Shown: piece after piece, positions 38,461-47,531 of the stretch
How the letters are laid out: the number at the start of each line of letters is the position of its first letter
How positions within the stretch are numbered: position 1 is the first letter of the stretch
Assembly: GCA_002495685.1 (NCBI GenBank)
Contig: DAGJ01000007.1
Location: 68,858-132,857 of the forward strand
Source of the DNA: Methanobrevibacter sp. UBA412
GTDB taxonomy: Archaea > Methanobacteriota > Methanobacteria > Methanobacteriales > Methanobacteriaceae
DNA length: 64,000 nt
Reading direction: 5' to 3'
Notes under the pieces: generated by a model
Database searches by the model: none
What the model was told of the DNA's origin: nothing
What the model saw: the letters and a program-made list of their open reading frames with translations, nothing else
Program-made: the position numbers and the translations under genes

Positions 38461-39549
38461 ATGATTCAAAATAAAACATTCCGCAATGATATTAATATTG
38501 AAATAGATCCAGTAATAATAAACACCCAAATAGAAGAAATCAAAGAATTAAATGAAGATTTCTATAAAGAATATAGTGAAATATATAATGAATACACTGG
38601 ATTAATAATAAAATTAGATGAATCAAGTAATGATTTAACAGATTTCATTAATAATCAAATCCTTCAAAACTTAGAAAAATCACTAGATATTTGTGAATTA
38701 TCAATAAAAATCTTACAACATAAATCTCATGATACTTACATAAGTGTAGCAAATATTATAAAAAATTATAATTTAAAAATTCCAGGTAATGAAAATGAAA
38801 CACTATGTGAAACAATAGCGAATTTTATTTCCTTTAAAAACGATTTAAATTACTATAATAATCAACTCATCATATGGAATGATACATTAAATAATCCCAC
38901 AAGTAAAGAAGAAAATAGTGAAGTGAAAAAATTAAGGAAAAAAGTAAACTATCATTTCACAAATCAAATTTTATTTAATAAAGAGTACTTATCAAACATT
39001 TTGCTCTTTTTTGATGAAATATTAAGTATGAGTGAAAAAAATAATAAATTATTAAATTCTGCTATTGATTGTAAATCATTAAAATCTTACTTAAAATATA
39101 CTAATATTCAAATTACAAATAAGCAGAAAAACTTATTCAGTGGATTTGATGACTTATCTGATTATATAAATAATATGGAAAATGAATCTAATCCTGAAGA
39201 TGCCCTAGATTATATTGTTGATATTATAAAAAACAATATTGATTGGCCTTTCATATTCCAATTCATGATAAGTAAAATTAATTCAACAATAAACAAGCAT
39301 GGTTTTGATTACTTAAATGAAAATTTTAATAATTTTTCTAACAATCAAATAGCATACTTAAACCAAATATTAAACCGTTTCATAATTCCTCATCAAGATG
39401 AAATAAGTAGAATTTTAAAATCATTAACAAAAAATTCACAAGCTAATCAAAAACATAAATCTGAAATAATATCATTAATAGATATTTATAATGACAGATT
39501 GGATAATATTGTATTTGATATTAAGCGTTTCATAATGAAATATCAATAA
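38461..39549 (+). CDS. Uncharacterised helical 362-aa protein (similar layout to the gene at 41165)
   Basis: Not recognised. Almost entirely helical, rich in Asn, Ile, Lys and Glu, no signal, membrane helix or cysteine motif. It opens MIQNKTF and has NEDFYKEYSEIYNEYTGLI near the N-terminus; the 358-aa protein at 41165 opens (M)IQNNDL and has HQDFYDNYLQIIESFDDDLI at the same place, so the two may be distant paralogues. Very strong AAGGAGGT 12-19 bases upstream. First gene of the accessory block. Confidence 0.65.
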   Translation: MIQNKTFRNDINIEIDPVIINTQIEEIKELNEDFYKEYSEIYNEYTGLIIKLDESSNDLTDFINNQILQNLEKSLDICELSIKILQHKSHDTYISVANIIKNYNLKIPGNENETLCETIANFISFKNDLNYYNNQLIIWNDTLNNPTSKEENSEVKKLRKKVNYHFTNQILFNKEYLSNILLFFDEILSMSEKNNKLLNSAIDCKSLKSYLKYTNIQITNKQKNLFSGFDDLSDYINNMENESNPEDALDYIVDIIKNNIDWPFIFQFMISKINSTINKHGFDYLNENFNNFSNNQIAYLNQILNRFIIPHQDEISRILKSLTKNSQANQKHKSEIISLIDIYNDRLDNIVFDIKRFIMKYQ

Positions 39550-39565
39550 ATCATATATCATGCTT

Positions 39566-39679
39566 ATGGGAAGGTTTTAAATTTAAAAAAATTTTTTAAT
39601 TCTCACATACCAAACCAAATCCAATAAAATTTTAATAAAAATTTTAAGGAATTAAAAAATAATTTTTAAACCTTCCCAT
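39566..39679. repeat. 114-base inverted-repeat element
   Basis: ATGGGAAGGTTT at 39566-39577 pairs with AAACCTTCCCAT at 39668-39679, and the inner flanks (TTTTTTAATTC and its complement) pair further. It fills the gap between the 362-aa and HEPN-like genes. It could be a long hairpin terminator, a small RNA or a miniature mobile element. Confidence 0.5.
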
Positions 39680-39837
39680 ATTACTAACCTATTTATTAAA
39701 ACTTTTTTTAACATAATCTAACTAAATTTAAAAAATATTTTAACACATTACATTATAAAAATCTTTTTTTATGGATAAATATTTATATTAATTCTAATAT
39801 TATAATAAATAATTATAAATTATTGGGTATGTATTTT

Positions 39838-41136
39838 ATGGTTGATTATTGTTTCACATTTTTAAAAGATAAGTTTCCTGAAATCGAAAAAATGACAAAG
39901 GAGCTTGAATTTAATTTGTATAATCAAAATAGTATGAGTGTTCTTACTATGGGGGGATCTATTGCAGAAAATATTATCAATAAAGTCTGTGAATATGAAG
40001 ATGTTCCTATTAGTGATTTAACTACTCAAGAATCTCGCATAGATTATTTATTTGATAAAAAAGTTTTATCTTCTCGTTTAACAAAGGATTTTCATGAAAT
40101 CCGACATCTTCGTAATATGGTAGTTCATCAAGCATATCAAGGTGATATTGATGAAGCATACACAGTACATCATATAATTTATAATATTATAGAATGGTTT
40201 TATAAGAAATATGAAGATCCAGAATATGAAATCCCTGGATATAGTGCAATGTTATATGAAGATAAAAAATATATTCAACAATTATATGATGAAGCTTTAG
40301 CAGGTGATAAAAAAATTACACCTCCATTATTATGTCCTACTTGTGGATTTGAAGTATCAAAAGAAAATAGGTATTGTCCGGAATGTGGTGAAAGATTAAA
40401 AAATTTGGATATTAATCAGGATGTAGCTAAAAAGATTGAAAATTTCCCTATTACTGAAGAGTTATACTCTGATGAATTAGAAAAATATCAACTTCAAAAG
40501 GAATTAGAAACAAAAAACACTAGATTAATAGATTATCAAAGACGTCGGGATGATCAAATTCATGATTTGAAAAAAAAGCATAAAAGACAATTAGATGAAT
40601 TATATGCTGCTTTAAATAATGTGAATTTAGATTTAACTGATATTACAAAGAAAATTAAATCTTTAGAAAATAAATCTTTTTTAACTCAGCAGGAGAAAGT
40701 TGACTTAAAAGATGCTAATGAAGAGAAAGATTATTTGTTAAATGAACGTAAAATTATTAATAAACGTAAAACTCTTTTGTTTGAGAAACAACCTTGTGAA
40801 ATGCAAGATTTAATTGATGATTTGAATTTTGAAAGAGAAACTATTGATCAAATGAATTATCGGGAACAAGAGGAAATATTAAATGATATTGCAATTGAAA
40901 AGCGCAGATTGCGTAGGGTTCAAAGAAATATTGAAAATGGTTATAAAAGGGAGAAATTTATTATTTGCCCACATTGTGGTGAAAGAAATACTTTAGATAC
41001 TGTTTATTGTATTAATTGTGGTAGTATTATTAAACCTAATTTGAAGCCAAGTCATAAGGTTTATTGTACTCAGTGTGGACTTTTGCTTGATTCAGATTAT
41101 GATTATTGTACTTCTTGTGGGCATTGGATGCATTAA
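39838..41136 (+). CDS. HEPN-like domain protein with zinc ribbons and coiled coil
   Basis: 432 residues. N-terminal 125 residues look like a HEPN/DUF4145-type helical domain: FHEIRHLRNMVVHQAY contains the R-x4-H motif (about Arg92, His97) that forms the RNase site in many HEPN toxins and defence proteins. Then zinc ribbon 1 (CPTCG...CPECG, about 166-183), a long coiled coil (about 205-370), and two C-terminal ribbons (CPHCGERN...CINCG and CTQCG...CTSCG). The exact start is unsure: TTG 39823 and ATG 39829 are also in frame. Downstream gene is 28 bases away. Function unknown. Confidence 0.7.
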   Translation: MVDYCFTFLKDKFPEIEKMTKELEFNLYNQNSMSVLTMGGSIAENIINKVCEYEDVPISDLTTQESRIDYLFDKKVLSSRLTKDFHEIRHLRNMVVHQAYQGDIDEAYTVHHIIYNIIEWFYKKYEDPEYEIPGYSAMLYEDKKYIQQLYDEALAGDKKITPPLLCPTCGFEVSKENRYCPECGERLKNLDINQDVAKKIENFPITEELYSDELEKYQLQKELETKNTRLIDYQRRRDDQIHDLKKKHKRQLDELYAALNNVNLDLTDITKKIKSLENKSFLTQQEKVDLKDANEEKDYLLNERKIINKRKTLLFEKQPCEMQDLIDDLNFERETIDQMNYREQEEILNDIAIEKRRLRRVQRNIENGYKREKFIICPHCGERNTLDTVYCINCGSIIKPNLKPSHKVYCTQCGLLLDSDYDYCTSCGHWMH

Positions 41137-41164
41137 ATAGGTTAAGGTGGAGTGTGTTATTTTT

Positions 41165-42241
41165 TTGATTCAAAATAATGATTTAGATTCTGAAACTAGT
41201 GATGAATTTATGGATGAGTATAAAAGTGTACATCAAGATTTTTATGATAATTATTTACAAATTATTGAATCTTTTGATGATGATTTAATTTATTCCTTAG
41301 AAGAAGCTTTTGAAGAAAACGATTTAAAAAGGGTAGACAGTATACATGAAATTTTATTAAATACTTTAAAAGAATTAAGCAATTATTTAAATAAAAGTGG
41401 GCCTTTATTAAATGAGGAGAATAATAAATTATATGAAAATTTTAACAAGGTATTTCAAATTATTAACATTGAAAACCCTAACACTTCAGAGTTCAATAGT
41501 TTCATTGCAGAAGTATTTCTCTTACCTGAAGTATACTTATCTACAATTGAATTAATAAGTCACAGTCAATATAACATATTTAACAAGATAATATTATTAC
41601 CTGTAATAAATGAAAATATAGAAAAACAGTCTGTTGAATTATTAACATCTTATGAAAAATTCCAAAAAATTTTAAATAGATTCTTAGAAAAAATGGTTAC
41701 AATTAAAAATCAAACACAAACATTAATTAAAAACACAAATAATAAAACTTTACAAATTACCATAGATTCAACACACTTAATAAGTAATCTAGAAAATATA
41801 GAAGACTATCTTGATGATTATTTCATTACTATAAAAGAAAAAGTGAATGAAATACCAAAATATGATTCAAAAATAAGTTATGGATTAGATCTTGATTATA
41901 TTTTAATAAAAGACAATGTTTTAAAAGAATATATAATAGATAACAATGAATGGATAGAAGATTATAAAAATTTTTTAGAGGAGTATACTAATTATAAAGA
42001 AAATTATTCACAATTACTCATAATTGAAAGTATAGGGTATGATTTTATACCACGGATCAATTTTTGGATAAATGATAAAAATAAGCACATAATTGAATAT
42101 TGTGAAATTTTAGAAAAATATGAAAAGAATATAAAAAAATTTTATCAACAAAGCAAGGAAAAAGAAGAATTAACTGAAATTAGTTTAAATAAACACTTAA
42201 AAAATTTAAATTATTTAATAAAGGATATAAATAATGATTAA
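41165..42241 (+). CDS. Uncharacterised helical 358-aa protein
   Basis: Not recognised. Long helices, acidic and Asn/Ile-rich, no cysteines of note, no signal peptide. Possible distant paralogue of the protein at 38461 (see there). TTG 41165 is chosen because AAGGTGGAG ends 12 bases upstream; the frame reaches back to GTG 41147, inside that site. Follows the HEPN-like gene by 28 bases and is probably in its operon. It ends 2 bases from a convergent coiled-coil gene. Confidence 0.65.
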   Translation: MIQNNDLDSETSDEFMDEYKSVHQDFYDNYLQIIESFDDDLIYSLEEAFEENDLKRVDSIHEILLNTLKELSNYLNKSGPLLNEENNKLYENFNKVFQIINIENPNTSEFNSFIAEVFLLPEVYLSTIELISHSQYNIFNKIILLPVINENIEKQSVELLTSYEKFQKILNRFLEKMVTIKNQTQTLIKNTNNKTLQITIDSTHLISNLENIEDYLDDYFITIKEKVNEIPKYDSKISYGLDLDYILIKDNVLKEYIIDNNEWIEDYKNFLEEYTNYKENYSQLLIIESIGYDFIPRINFWINDKNKHIIEYCEILEKYEKNIKKFYQQSKEKEELTEISLNKHLKNLNYLIKDINND

Positions 42242-42243
42242 TA

Positions 42244-42816
42244 TTATTTTTCAAATTTATCAATTATTTTCCTATAATTCTCATTTTGAAGTTCTAAACT
42301 AATCATATTTGTCTTATTAGCTTTAATAATGTGTTCTTTACTTTCAATTAACTCTTTTATATTTTCATCTTGTTTATTAATAATCTTATCCTTTTGCTCA
42401 AGAAGCCCTTCATAAGTTTTACTAATCTTTCGTAATTGAGTTTCTAAATTAACAGTATTATTTTCTATTTGGACCTTATAATCATCAATTAAACTTCTTA
42501 AATATTTAACTTGATCTTGTTTATCCTCAATAATTTCAACTTTTTCATTAATCTTAACTTGTAAATCATCTAACTCTTTAAGTTTAGCTTTCTCATTATT
42601 CACTTCACTACTTAATTTTAATTCCATTTTTTGTTTTTCAAATTTAAACTTAGCAATATGGGAATTCAAAGCACTAATCTTATCATCTTTTTGACTTAGA
42701 CTCATATTTAACTCATCTATTTCCCCATCTTTCAATTCAATAATACCTTCTAAGTCTTGAATCTTCTTTTTATTATAATTATTTTTGTTATGATTCTGAT
42801 TACTTGGTTTACTCAT
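42244..42816 (-). CDS. Coiled-coil protein, 190 aa
   Basis: A basic, Asn-rich N-terminus (MSKPSNQNHNKNNYNKKK) followed by one coiled coil over about residues 20-185 with regular heptads (LEGIIELKDGEIDELNMSLS, KDDKISALNSHIAKFK). No other domain. Function unknown. Convergent with the 358-aa gene. Length and composition suggest a structural or scaffold role, but that is a guess. Confidence 0.65.
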   Translation of the reverse strand: MSKPSNQNHNKNNYNKKKIQDLEGIIELKDGEIDELNMSLSQKDDKISALNSHIAKFKFEKQKMELKLSSEVNNEKAKLKELDDLQVKINEKVEIIEDKQDQVKYLRSLIDDYKVQIENNTVNLETQLRKISKTYEGLLEQKDKIINKQDENIKELIESKEHIIKANKTNMISLELQNENYRKIIDKFEK

Positions 42817-43071
42817 ACTTTTAATCCCTAAAATAATATTTACTATTAAAACTTTTATTTTTATATAGCTACTAATTATTATTTTTTCAATATAATAATA
42901 ATTTTTCCCTAATTTTTTTATATTTAATTGGTCTTTTATTTTCCTATTTTTTGGTTAAAATTTTTTATAAAAATTTATATATTCTTATAAAAAAAGTATA
43001 ATTACTATAAAATTTTTTTAAAAAAAAGAATAAATTGTTTTTAAATTATATTTAGAGGGAGTGATTTTTTC

Positions 43072-43728
43072 ATGGAATTTAATAAACTAATTTTGTTATG
43101 TGTATGTGTAGTAGCAATTGTAGTAATTTCTTGTGCATCTATATGGGCTTTATCTTCTGGAGTTGAAACCAATCTTGTGGCATCTGCCACTACTATTAAT
43201 CAAGGAGAAAATTTCACAGTAACATTATCTGATAATGAGGGCAATAAATTAACAAATAAAAATGTTAGTTTAACTATAAATAATTCTAATAATCAATCTA
43301 AAGAATACAATCTTACAACAGATAATAATGGAATGGTATCTTTACCTATAAATTTACCTTCAGGAAATTATTCTATACTATCAAAATTTAATGGTGTTGA
43401 TGGATATAAAAGTTCCACTCTTTCACAAGATTTGATTGTTACTAGTTTAATTTCACAAGGAACTAAATCCAGTAACAGTGATAGTTCTATTTCAAGTAGT
43501 TCAAATGGGCCTGAAACTTTTGGAGTGTGTGTATATTGTGGTAAGGTAGTTCCTGGAAAATGGGGTAGAATATGTTGTGATAGTTGTCAAAAAGCTCGTG
43601 ATTCAGGGGACATGTCACAAATTCAACATACTGATGAATCTAAAGCATATATTGATCCAAATGGAAGAGTTAGTGGGGATGGTGATCATAGTGATGTTTA
43701 TCACAATTATAGGTATGATAATCTTTAA
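43072..43728 (+). CDS. Secreted or membrane-anchored Ig-like protein with C-terminal cysteine knuckles
   Basis: 218 residues. N-terminal helix LILLCVCVVAIVVISCASIWAL (signal or anchor), then a bacterial Ig-like/carboxypeptidase-regulatory-like beta domain (NLVASATTINQGENFTVTLSDNEG ... LPSGNYSILSKFNG; about 30-125), a Ser-rich linker (about 130-145), and a tail with CVYCGKVVPGKWGRICCDSCQ that could bind zinc. The Ig part resembles repeats of methanogen adhesin-like proteins. GAGGGAGTGA ribosome binding site. Function unknown. Confidence 0.7.
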   Translation: MEFNKLILLCVCVVAIVVISCASIWALSSGVETNLVASATTINQGENFTVTLSDNEGNKLTNKNVSLTINNSNNQSKEYNLTTDNNGMVSLPINLPSGNYSILSKFNGVDGYKSSTLSQDLIVTSLISQGTKSSNSDSSISSSSNGPETFGVCVYCGKVVPGKWGRICCDSCQKARDSGDMSQIQHTDESKAYIDPNGRVSGDGDHSDVYHNYRYDNL

Positions 43729-43780
43729 TTAAAAATTATTTTTTTATCTAACCTTTTTTTACTTTTCTTATTTTTTTTTA

Positions 43781-45100
43781 TTAAGATAAACTTGTTTCTG
43801 CATGATGTTTAAGAATATTTCCACTAACAGATTGAGAAATACTTACATTTTGATTAATTAAACTAATAGGTAATAAAGCATTATCAAAACGATCATTTTT
43901 CAATTTATCTAAATTGTTTAAAATTATATCAATATTTTTAAAATCATTTTTACAAGGTTTGCTTAAACGATGACTTGAAGGTATATCTAATACAAAAACC
44001 TTATTTTTAGTTGATTTATAAATAATTTTATTACTATAATATGTAGTACTACCATAAGGTTGGTTAATGTTTTCTTCACCAAATATTATGTATTTATAGA
44101 TATATTCATTATCTGGTATGATATAGGTTCCAGGTTCTAATAATTGACTTACTTCATGTGCATGGTCCACAAATTCTCCACTTTTTTCCACACCTACTAA
44201 AAACAAATCATAAGTATGTTCTAAGTAAGTTATGAGTTCTCTCATTGGTTTACTCATATTACTTGTAACACCAAAAAATGCTAAAGGTCCATCTTTAATA
44301 AATAATGATTCTTTAAGTAAACTTGGAGCAACATCCATAAGTATGTGAATGTAATGAATTATAAGGAATTGTTCTAAAGTATTCATTAAATAACTACTTA
44401 TTCCTTTTGCTAAATTTTCACTTATTAATTCGTGTAATCTGAAAACATCAGTTAAATAGATTTTTTCATGACAATGTGGGCAGTTGAATGTGTAATTTTT
44501 CATATTGTGTTTATAGAGTATTACAGGTTTACCACATTTTGGACAAGAACTTAAAAGGTATGTCATTTTTTCAGGTTTACGATATTCTCTATATATAAAC
44601 CAAGATAATGTTTCCATTAATGTTTTTTGGATTTTAGTTTTTTTGAAATGATTATATAAAAAGTATCTGATACTGTTTTTAAGATTTTTTTGTGTTTTAC
44701 TTTTAATATTTTTTGTAGGGATACTGAAATTATATGCATCAATATTATGTAATTTTCCAATATCTAATTTTCCTATAAACTCTTTATCTTCTAATTTAAA
44801 TAAGTCATTTAATTGGAAATAGTTCACACCATACCTGTAGAATGCTACAGTACTTGATGGGAATTCTTTACCTATCATTACTTCATTATATCCTCCATCA
44901 AATGCTAATACTTTTCTTATAGGATTTTTTTTAATCGTTTTGGCAGTGTAAGTGTTCATGTTACCTATTAATTCTTCTGTTGCATGTTTTGGATAGTAAC
45001 AATCTTTTAATAATTCTTTTATATCTTCATCTAAAATTAATGGTGTTTGTGATGATTGGCTTGCGAATTCTGCTGGTTTTAATCCTTCGGAATAACTCAT
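43781..45100 (-). CDS. nurA: NurA-domain nuclease with inserted zinc ribbon
   Basis: 439 residues. The NurA core has an RNase H-like fold: first catalytic Asp in KVLAFDGGYNEV (about 68), second in SLFIKDGPLAFFG (about 270), and a later acidic stretch GVEKSGEFVDHAHE. Between them is a zinc ribbon, CPKCGKP...CPHCHEK (about 186-210), not part of classic NurA. ATG 45100 is chosen: GGAGGATGA lies just upstream, and the stop of the HerA gene is only four bases before. NurA normally trims DNA ends together with HerA. No mre11 or rad50 is in the window. Confidence 0.82.
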   Translation of the reverse strand: MSYSEGLKPAEFASQSSQTPLILDEDIKELLKDCYYPKHATEELIGNMNTYTAKTIKKNPIRKVLAFDGGYNEVMIGKEFPSSTVAFYRYGVNYFQLNDLFKLEDKEFIGKLDIGKLHNIDAYNFSIPTKNIKSKTQKNLKNSIRYFLYNHFKKTKIQKTLMETLSWFIYREYRKPEKMTYLLSSCPKCGKPVILYKHNMKNYTFNCPHCHEKIYLTDVFRLHELISENLAKGISSYLMNTLEQFLIIHYIHILMDVAPSLLKESLFIKDGPLAFFGVTSNMSKPMRELITYLEHTYDLFLVGVEKSGEFVDHAHEVSQLLEPGTYIIPDNEYIYKYIIFGEENINQPYGSTTYYSNKIIYKSTKNKVFVLDIPSSHRLSKPCKNDFKNIDIILNNLDKLKNDRFDNALLPISLINQNVSISQSVSGNILKHHAETSLS

Positions 45101-45104
45101 TTTT

Positions 45105-47039
45105 TCATCCTCCAAATTTATCAATTTGTACTGGTACTACAAATGGATTGCTGTATGTTTTCATTCTTACGAATCCTTTATCTTGTGGTGCGAATCTTCT
45201 TAATGTGTCTAAGAAGTCTTCGAAGTCATAAAATTTTCGTAGTTCATTTAATTCATCAGTATTATTTAAGTGTGAGATAAACCAATTTTGAGTATTTTTT
45301 AGTATATTACTACTTATACTGCTTACTTCTTGTGTTGCGTAAACTAATCCTAAGTTTAATTTAGCTCCTTCTTTAGCTATTCTATTATATATTTGGTTTA
45401 AATCTGAATCATCATGTTTTGGGAATAAGTTATGTGCTTCTTCAAAGTAAAATTGTATTGTATTGTTTTCCTTGTTTTTTATGAAATTTTTTATACTATT
45501 TTTGAAGATGTGTTCACATATTCTTTTACTGTAATCGTTTTGTATTTCTCTTTCGCCTTGTGATAGGTCTACAATTATGATTTTTCCTTCTCTTAAAAAA
45601 TTTATTATTTCTTTTTTATAATTATCTGTAGTGGTGGTGTGATGATTGTTTAATACTTCTAAATTTTTGTATCCTCTTAAATTTTCGTTTGTACTATTTT
45701 TTTTACATCTTGTTAGCATGATTAATAGGTTTTCTAAATCTTTATCGATCCAATTTCTATTTTCATGTTTTAGGGGATAATCTCTTAAGTAAGGTATTTC
45801 ATCGTGGTGTTGCCAGATTGATGTGAAGAATTCTATTGCATCTTCGTAGCTTATTCCTTCTGTTGGATCTATTCCTACGTTTGGATCATTGGAAATATGT
45901 GAACTCACTGTGAATCTTATTTTCTCAGGATTTCCATATTTGTCTTTTGGTAGTTCAAATCCTGCTTTATATAAACAACATTGGTATGCTGCTTCTTTTC
46001 TTTTATATCTTCTCATTTTACTAAAGTATGAGTCTTTTTCTTCTTGGCTTATTTCCCCTTTTGGTTTTTTAGGAGGATGTAATTCTATACTTACAAAATC
46101 TTCCATGTATCCTGATCTGCTTGTTTGTCCTAGTTTTGTTTTTATAATGTTGAATCCTTCGTTGATATCATGATAGAAGTTTGCTCTTAATGTTTTGAAA
46201 TTAGGTTTGTCTAAAACACTGTATCTTACTACTTTTTCAGGATTTAATATTTCATATATTGCTGTTCCTTCGTCTTGTTGGTTGCTGTTAGCATATTCTC
46301 CATTTATATCGAAAACTATTTGTCCTATCGGATTTTTTGGAGTGTTTAGTTTGTCTGTTAATTGTATTATCTTTTTTAATGTGTTGGATTTTCCAGTTCT
46401 TGTCATTCCAAATATTGCTGTTCTTTTTCCGATGAAGTCTTCACTAGATACGTATACATTAACTTTATTATGTTTGAATCCACAACTGCTACTGTACTTT
46501 ACTTTACCTATACTAACTGGGTGACGTTTTTCTGATTTTTCACATACTCCTAAGTTTACTATTGCTTCTAATGCTTTATCTTTTGGTTTGTATATGGTGT
46601 AATTACTTGGGCTGTAAAAATTGTCAATATCTGATCCGAAGTAAACGTCTCCATTTTCAGTTTTGTGAAATGATCCGAGGACATTACATTCTAGACCGCT
46701 GAAACTGAATGCGTATCTGGTTAGTGGGTCCATTTTTTCTTTTTCACTGGTGTTTGGTTCTTTATAATATTCTATGAGTGTGCTGAATATTTCTTCTTGG
46801 TTTGGTAGGTGGACTTGTCCCATTGCTCTTAAGAGTATTGCTTCAGGGTTTTCCCCATTATCATTGTCGTAGTATGCAAGTAGGAATGTACCTTTTGGTA
46901 TTCCATCTACTTTTGCTTTACTTTCGTCTCCAATAAGTATGCATGCTTTCGAGTAATCTAAGTAAAATGGTTTTCCTACCATTTCTTCTTTGCCTAATGC
47001 AAATATATCGTTTTTATTTAGTTCAAATTTTTCTTTCAT
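45105..47039 (-). CDS. herA: HerA-family DNA translocase (DUF87 ATPase)
   Basis: 644 residues. About 190 N-terminal residues, then the FtsK/HerA-type ATPase: Walker A FGMTRTGKSNTLKKI (about 210-220), Walker B IQFYFEEAHNLFP (about 550), sensor-like YATQEVSSISSNIL and an arginine-rich LRRFAPQDKGFVR near the C-terminus. ATG 47039 is chosen, about ten bases after GGGAGTG; the frame runs to TTG 47051. It is translationally linked to the nurA gene. A hexameric DNA pump feeding a nuclease is the expected role, either in end resection or in defence. Confidence 0.85.
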   Translation of the reverse strand: MKEKFELNKNDIFALGKEEMVGKPFYLDYSKACILIGDESKAKVDGIPKGTFLLAYYDNDNGENPEAILLRAMGQVHLPNQEEIFSTLIEYYKEPNTSEKEKMDPLTRYAFSFSGLECNVLGSFHKTENGDVYFGSDIDNFYSPSNYTIYKPKDKALEAIVNLGVCEKSEKRHPVSIGKVKYSSSCGFKHNKVNVYVSSEDFIGKRTAIFGMTRTGKSNTLKKIIQLTDKLNTPKNPIGQIVFDINGEYANSNQQDEGTAIYEILNPEKVVRYSVLDKPNFKTLRANFYHDINEGFNIIKTKLGQTSRSGYMEDFVSIELHPPKKPKGEISQEEKDSYFSKMRRYKRKEAAYQCCLYKAGFELPKDKYGNPEKIRFTVSSHISNDPNVGIDPTEGISYEDAIEFFTSIWQHHDEIPYLRDYPLKHENRNWIDKDLENLLIMLTRCKKNSTNENLRGYKNLEVLNNHHTTTTDNYKKEIINFLREGKIIIVDLSQGEREIQNDYSKRICEHIFKNSIKNFIKNKENNTIQFYFEEAHNLFPKHDDSDLNQIYNRIAKEGAKLNLGLVYATQEVSSISSNILKNTQNWFISHLNNTDELNELRKFYDFEDFLDTLRRFAPQDKGFVRMKTYSNPFVVPVQIDKFGG

Positions 47040-47456
47040 CTTTACAAGCACTCCCTATAATTTTCTTGTAATATGATTTATCTATTTTTTTAATGGTGCT
47101 TCTTTTTTGTACTCTTCTTGGGAGGTTTAATTTATAAATTCTTCAAAAATTTTAATTTTTTTTGCTAATGCTTTTTGAAGAATTTATTTAATATTTTTTT
47201 AATCCATTTTTTGGATTTCAATCCCTTAAATTATTTTTTTTAAGGTGAATGATTAAAGTTAAGATATTTTTTTTAACTTTAAATTTTTTTTATGAGTGAA
47301 TTTATAAAGATAATTAAGTAAGGTATATATATTAGGCCTTGTGCTAGAGCATTTGAAAAGTATTATTCAATTTATTAAGTAATATTTATATACTAAAATA
47401 AACATATTTTAATTTTTAATATGAATTAATAAAATTATTTTAAAGATTGAGACTAT
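47040..47456. other. Non-coding region between herA and tRNA-Lys, with hairpins
   Basis: About 415 bases. It holds a 14-bp inverted repeat AAATTCTTCAAAAA (47136-47149) / TTTTTGAAGAATTT (47172-47185), a second one TTAAAGTTAA / TTAACTTTAA at about 47253-47282, and TATA-like boxes at about 47323 (GGTATATATATT) and 47387 (TTTATATACT). The herA promoter and the tRNA promoter should lie here. No reading frame supported. Confidence 0.5.
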
Positions 47457-47531
47457 GGGCCTGTAGCTCAGTCTGGCCAGAGCGCTTGGCTCTTAACCTT
47501 GTTGTCGCGGGTTCAATTCCCGTCAGGCCCG
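47457..47531 (+). tRNA. tRNA-Lys (anticodon CTT), anticodon stem with two mismatches
   Basis: 75 bases, no intron, CCA not encoded. Acceptor stem GGGCCTG/CAGGCCC is perfect; D arm GCTC/GAGC; T arm GCGGG-TTCAATT-CCCGT. The anticodon loop is CTCTTAA, with T33, anticodon CTT (positions 34-36) and A37. The anticodon stem is CTTGG / CCTTG: the outer C-G and two inner G-C pairs form, but positions 28-42 and 29-41 are T-T. A standard stem would end CCAAG. A T tract follows the gene. Confidence 0.9.

Noticed and set aside
45889..46524. Two plus-strand hydrophobic frames opposite herA
   Set aside because: Antisense of conserved ATPase motifs; no ribosome binding site; hydrophobicity is a result of A+T-rich complement.
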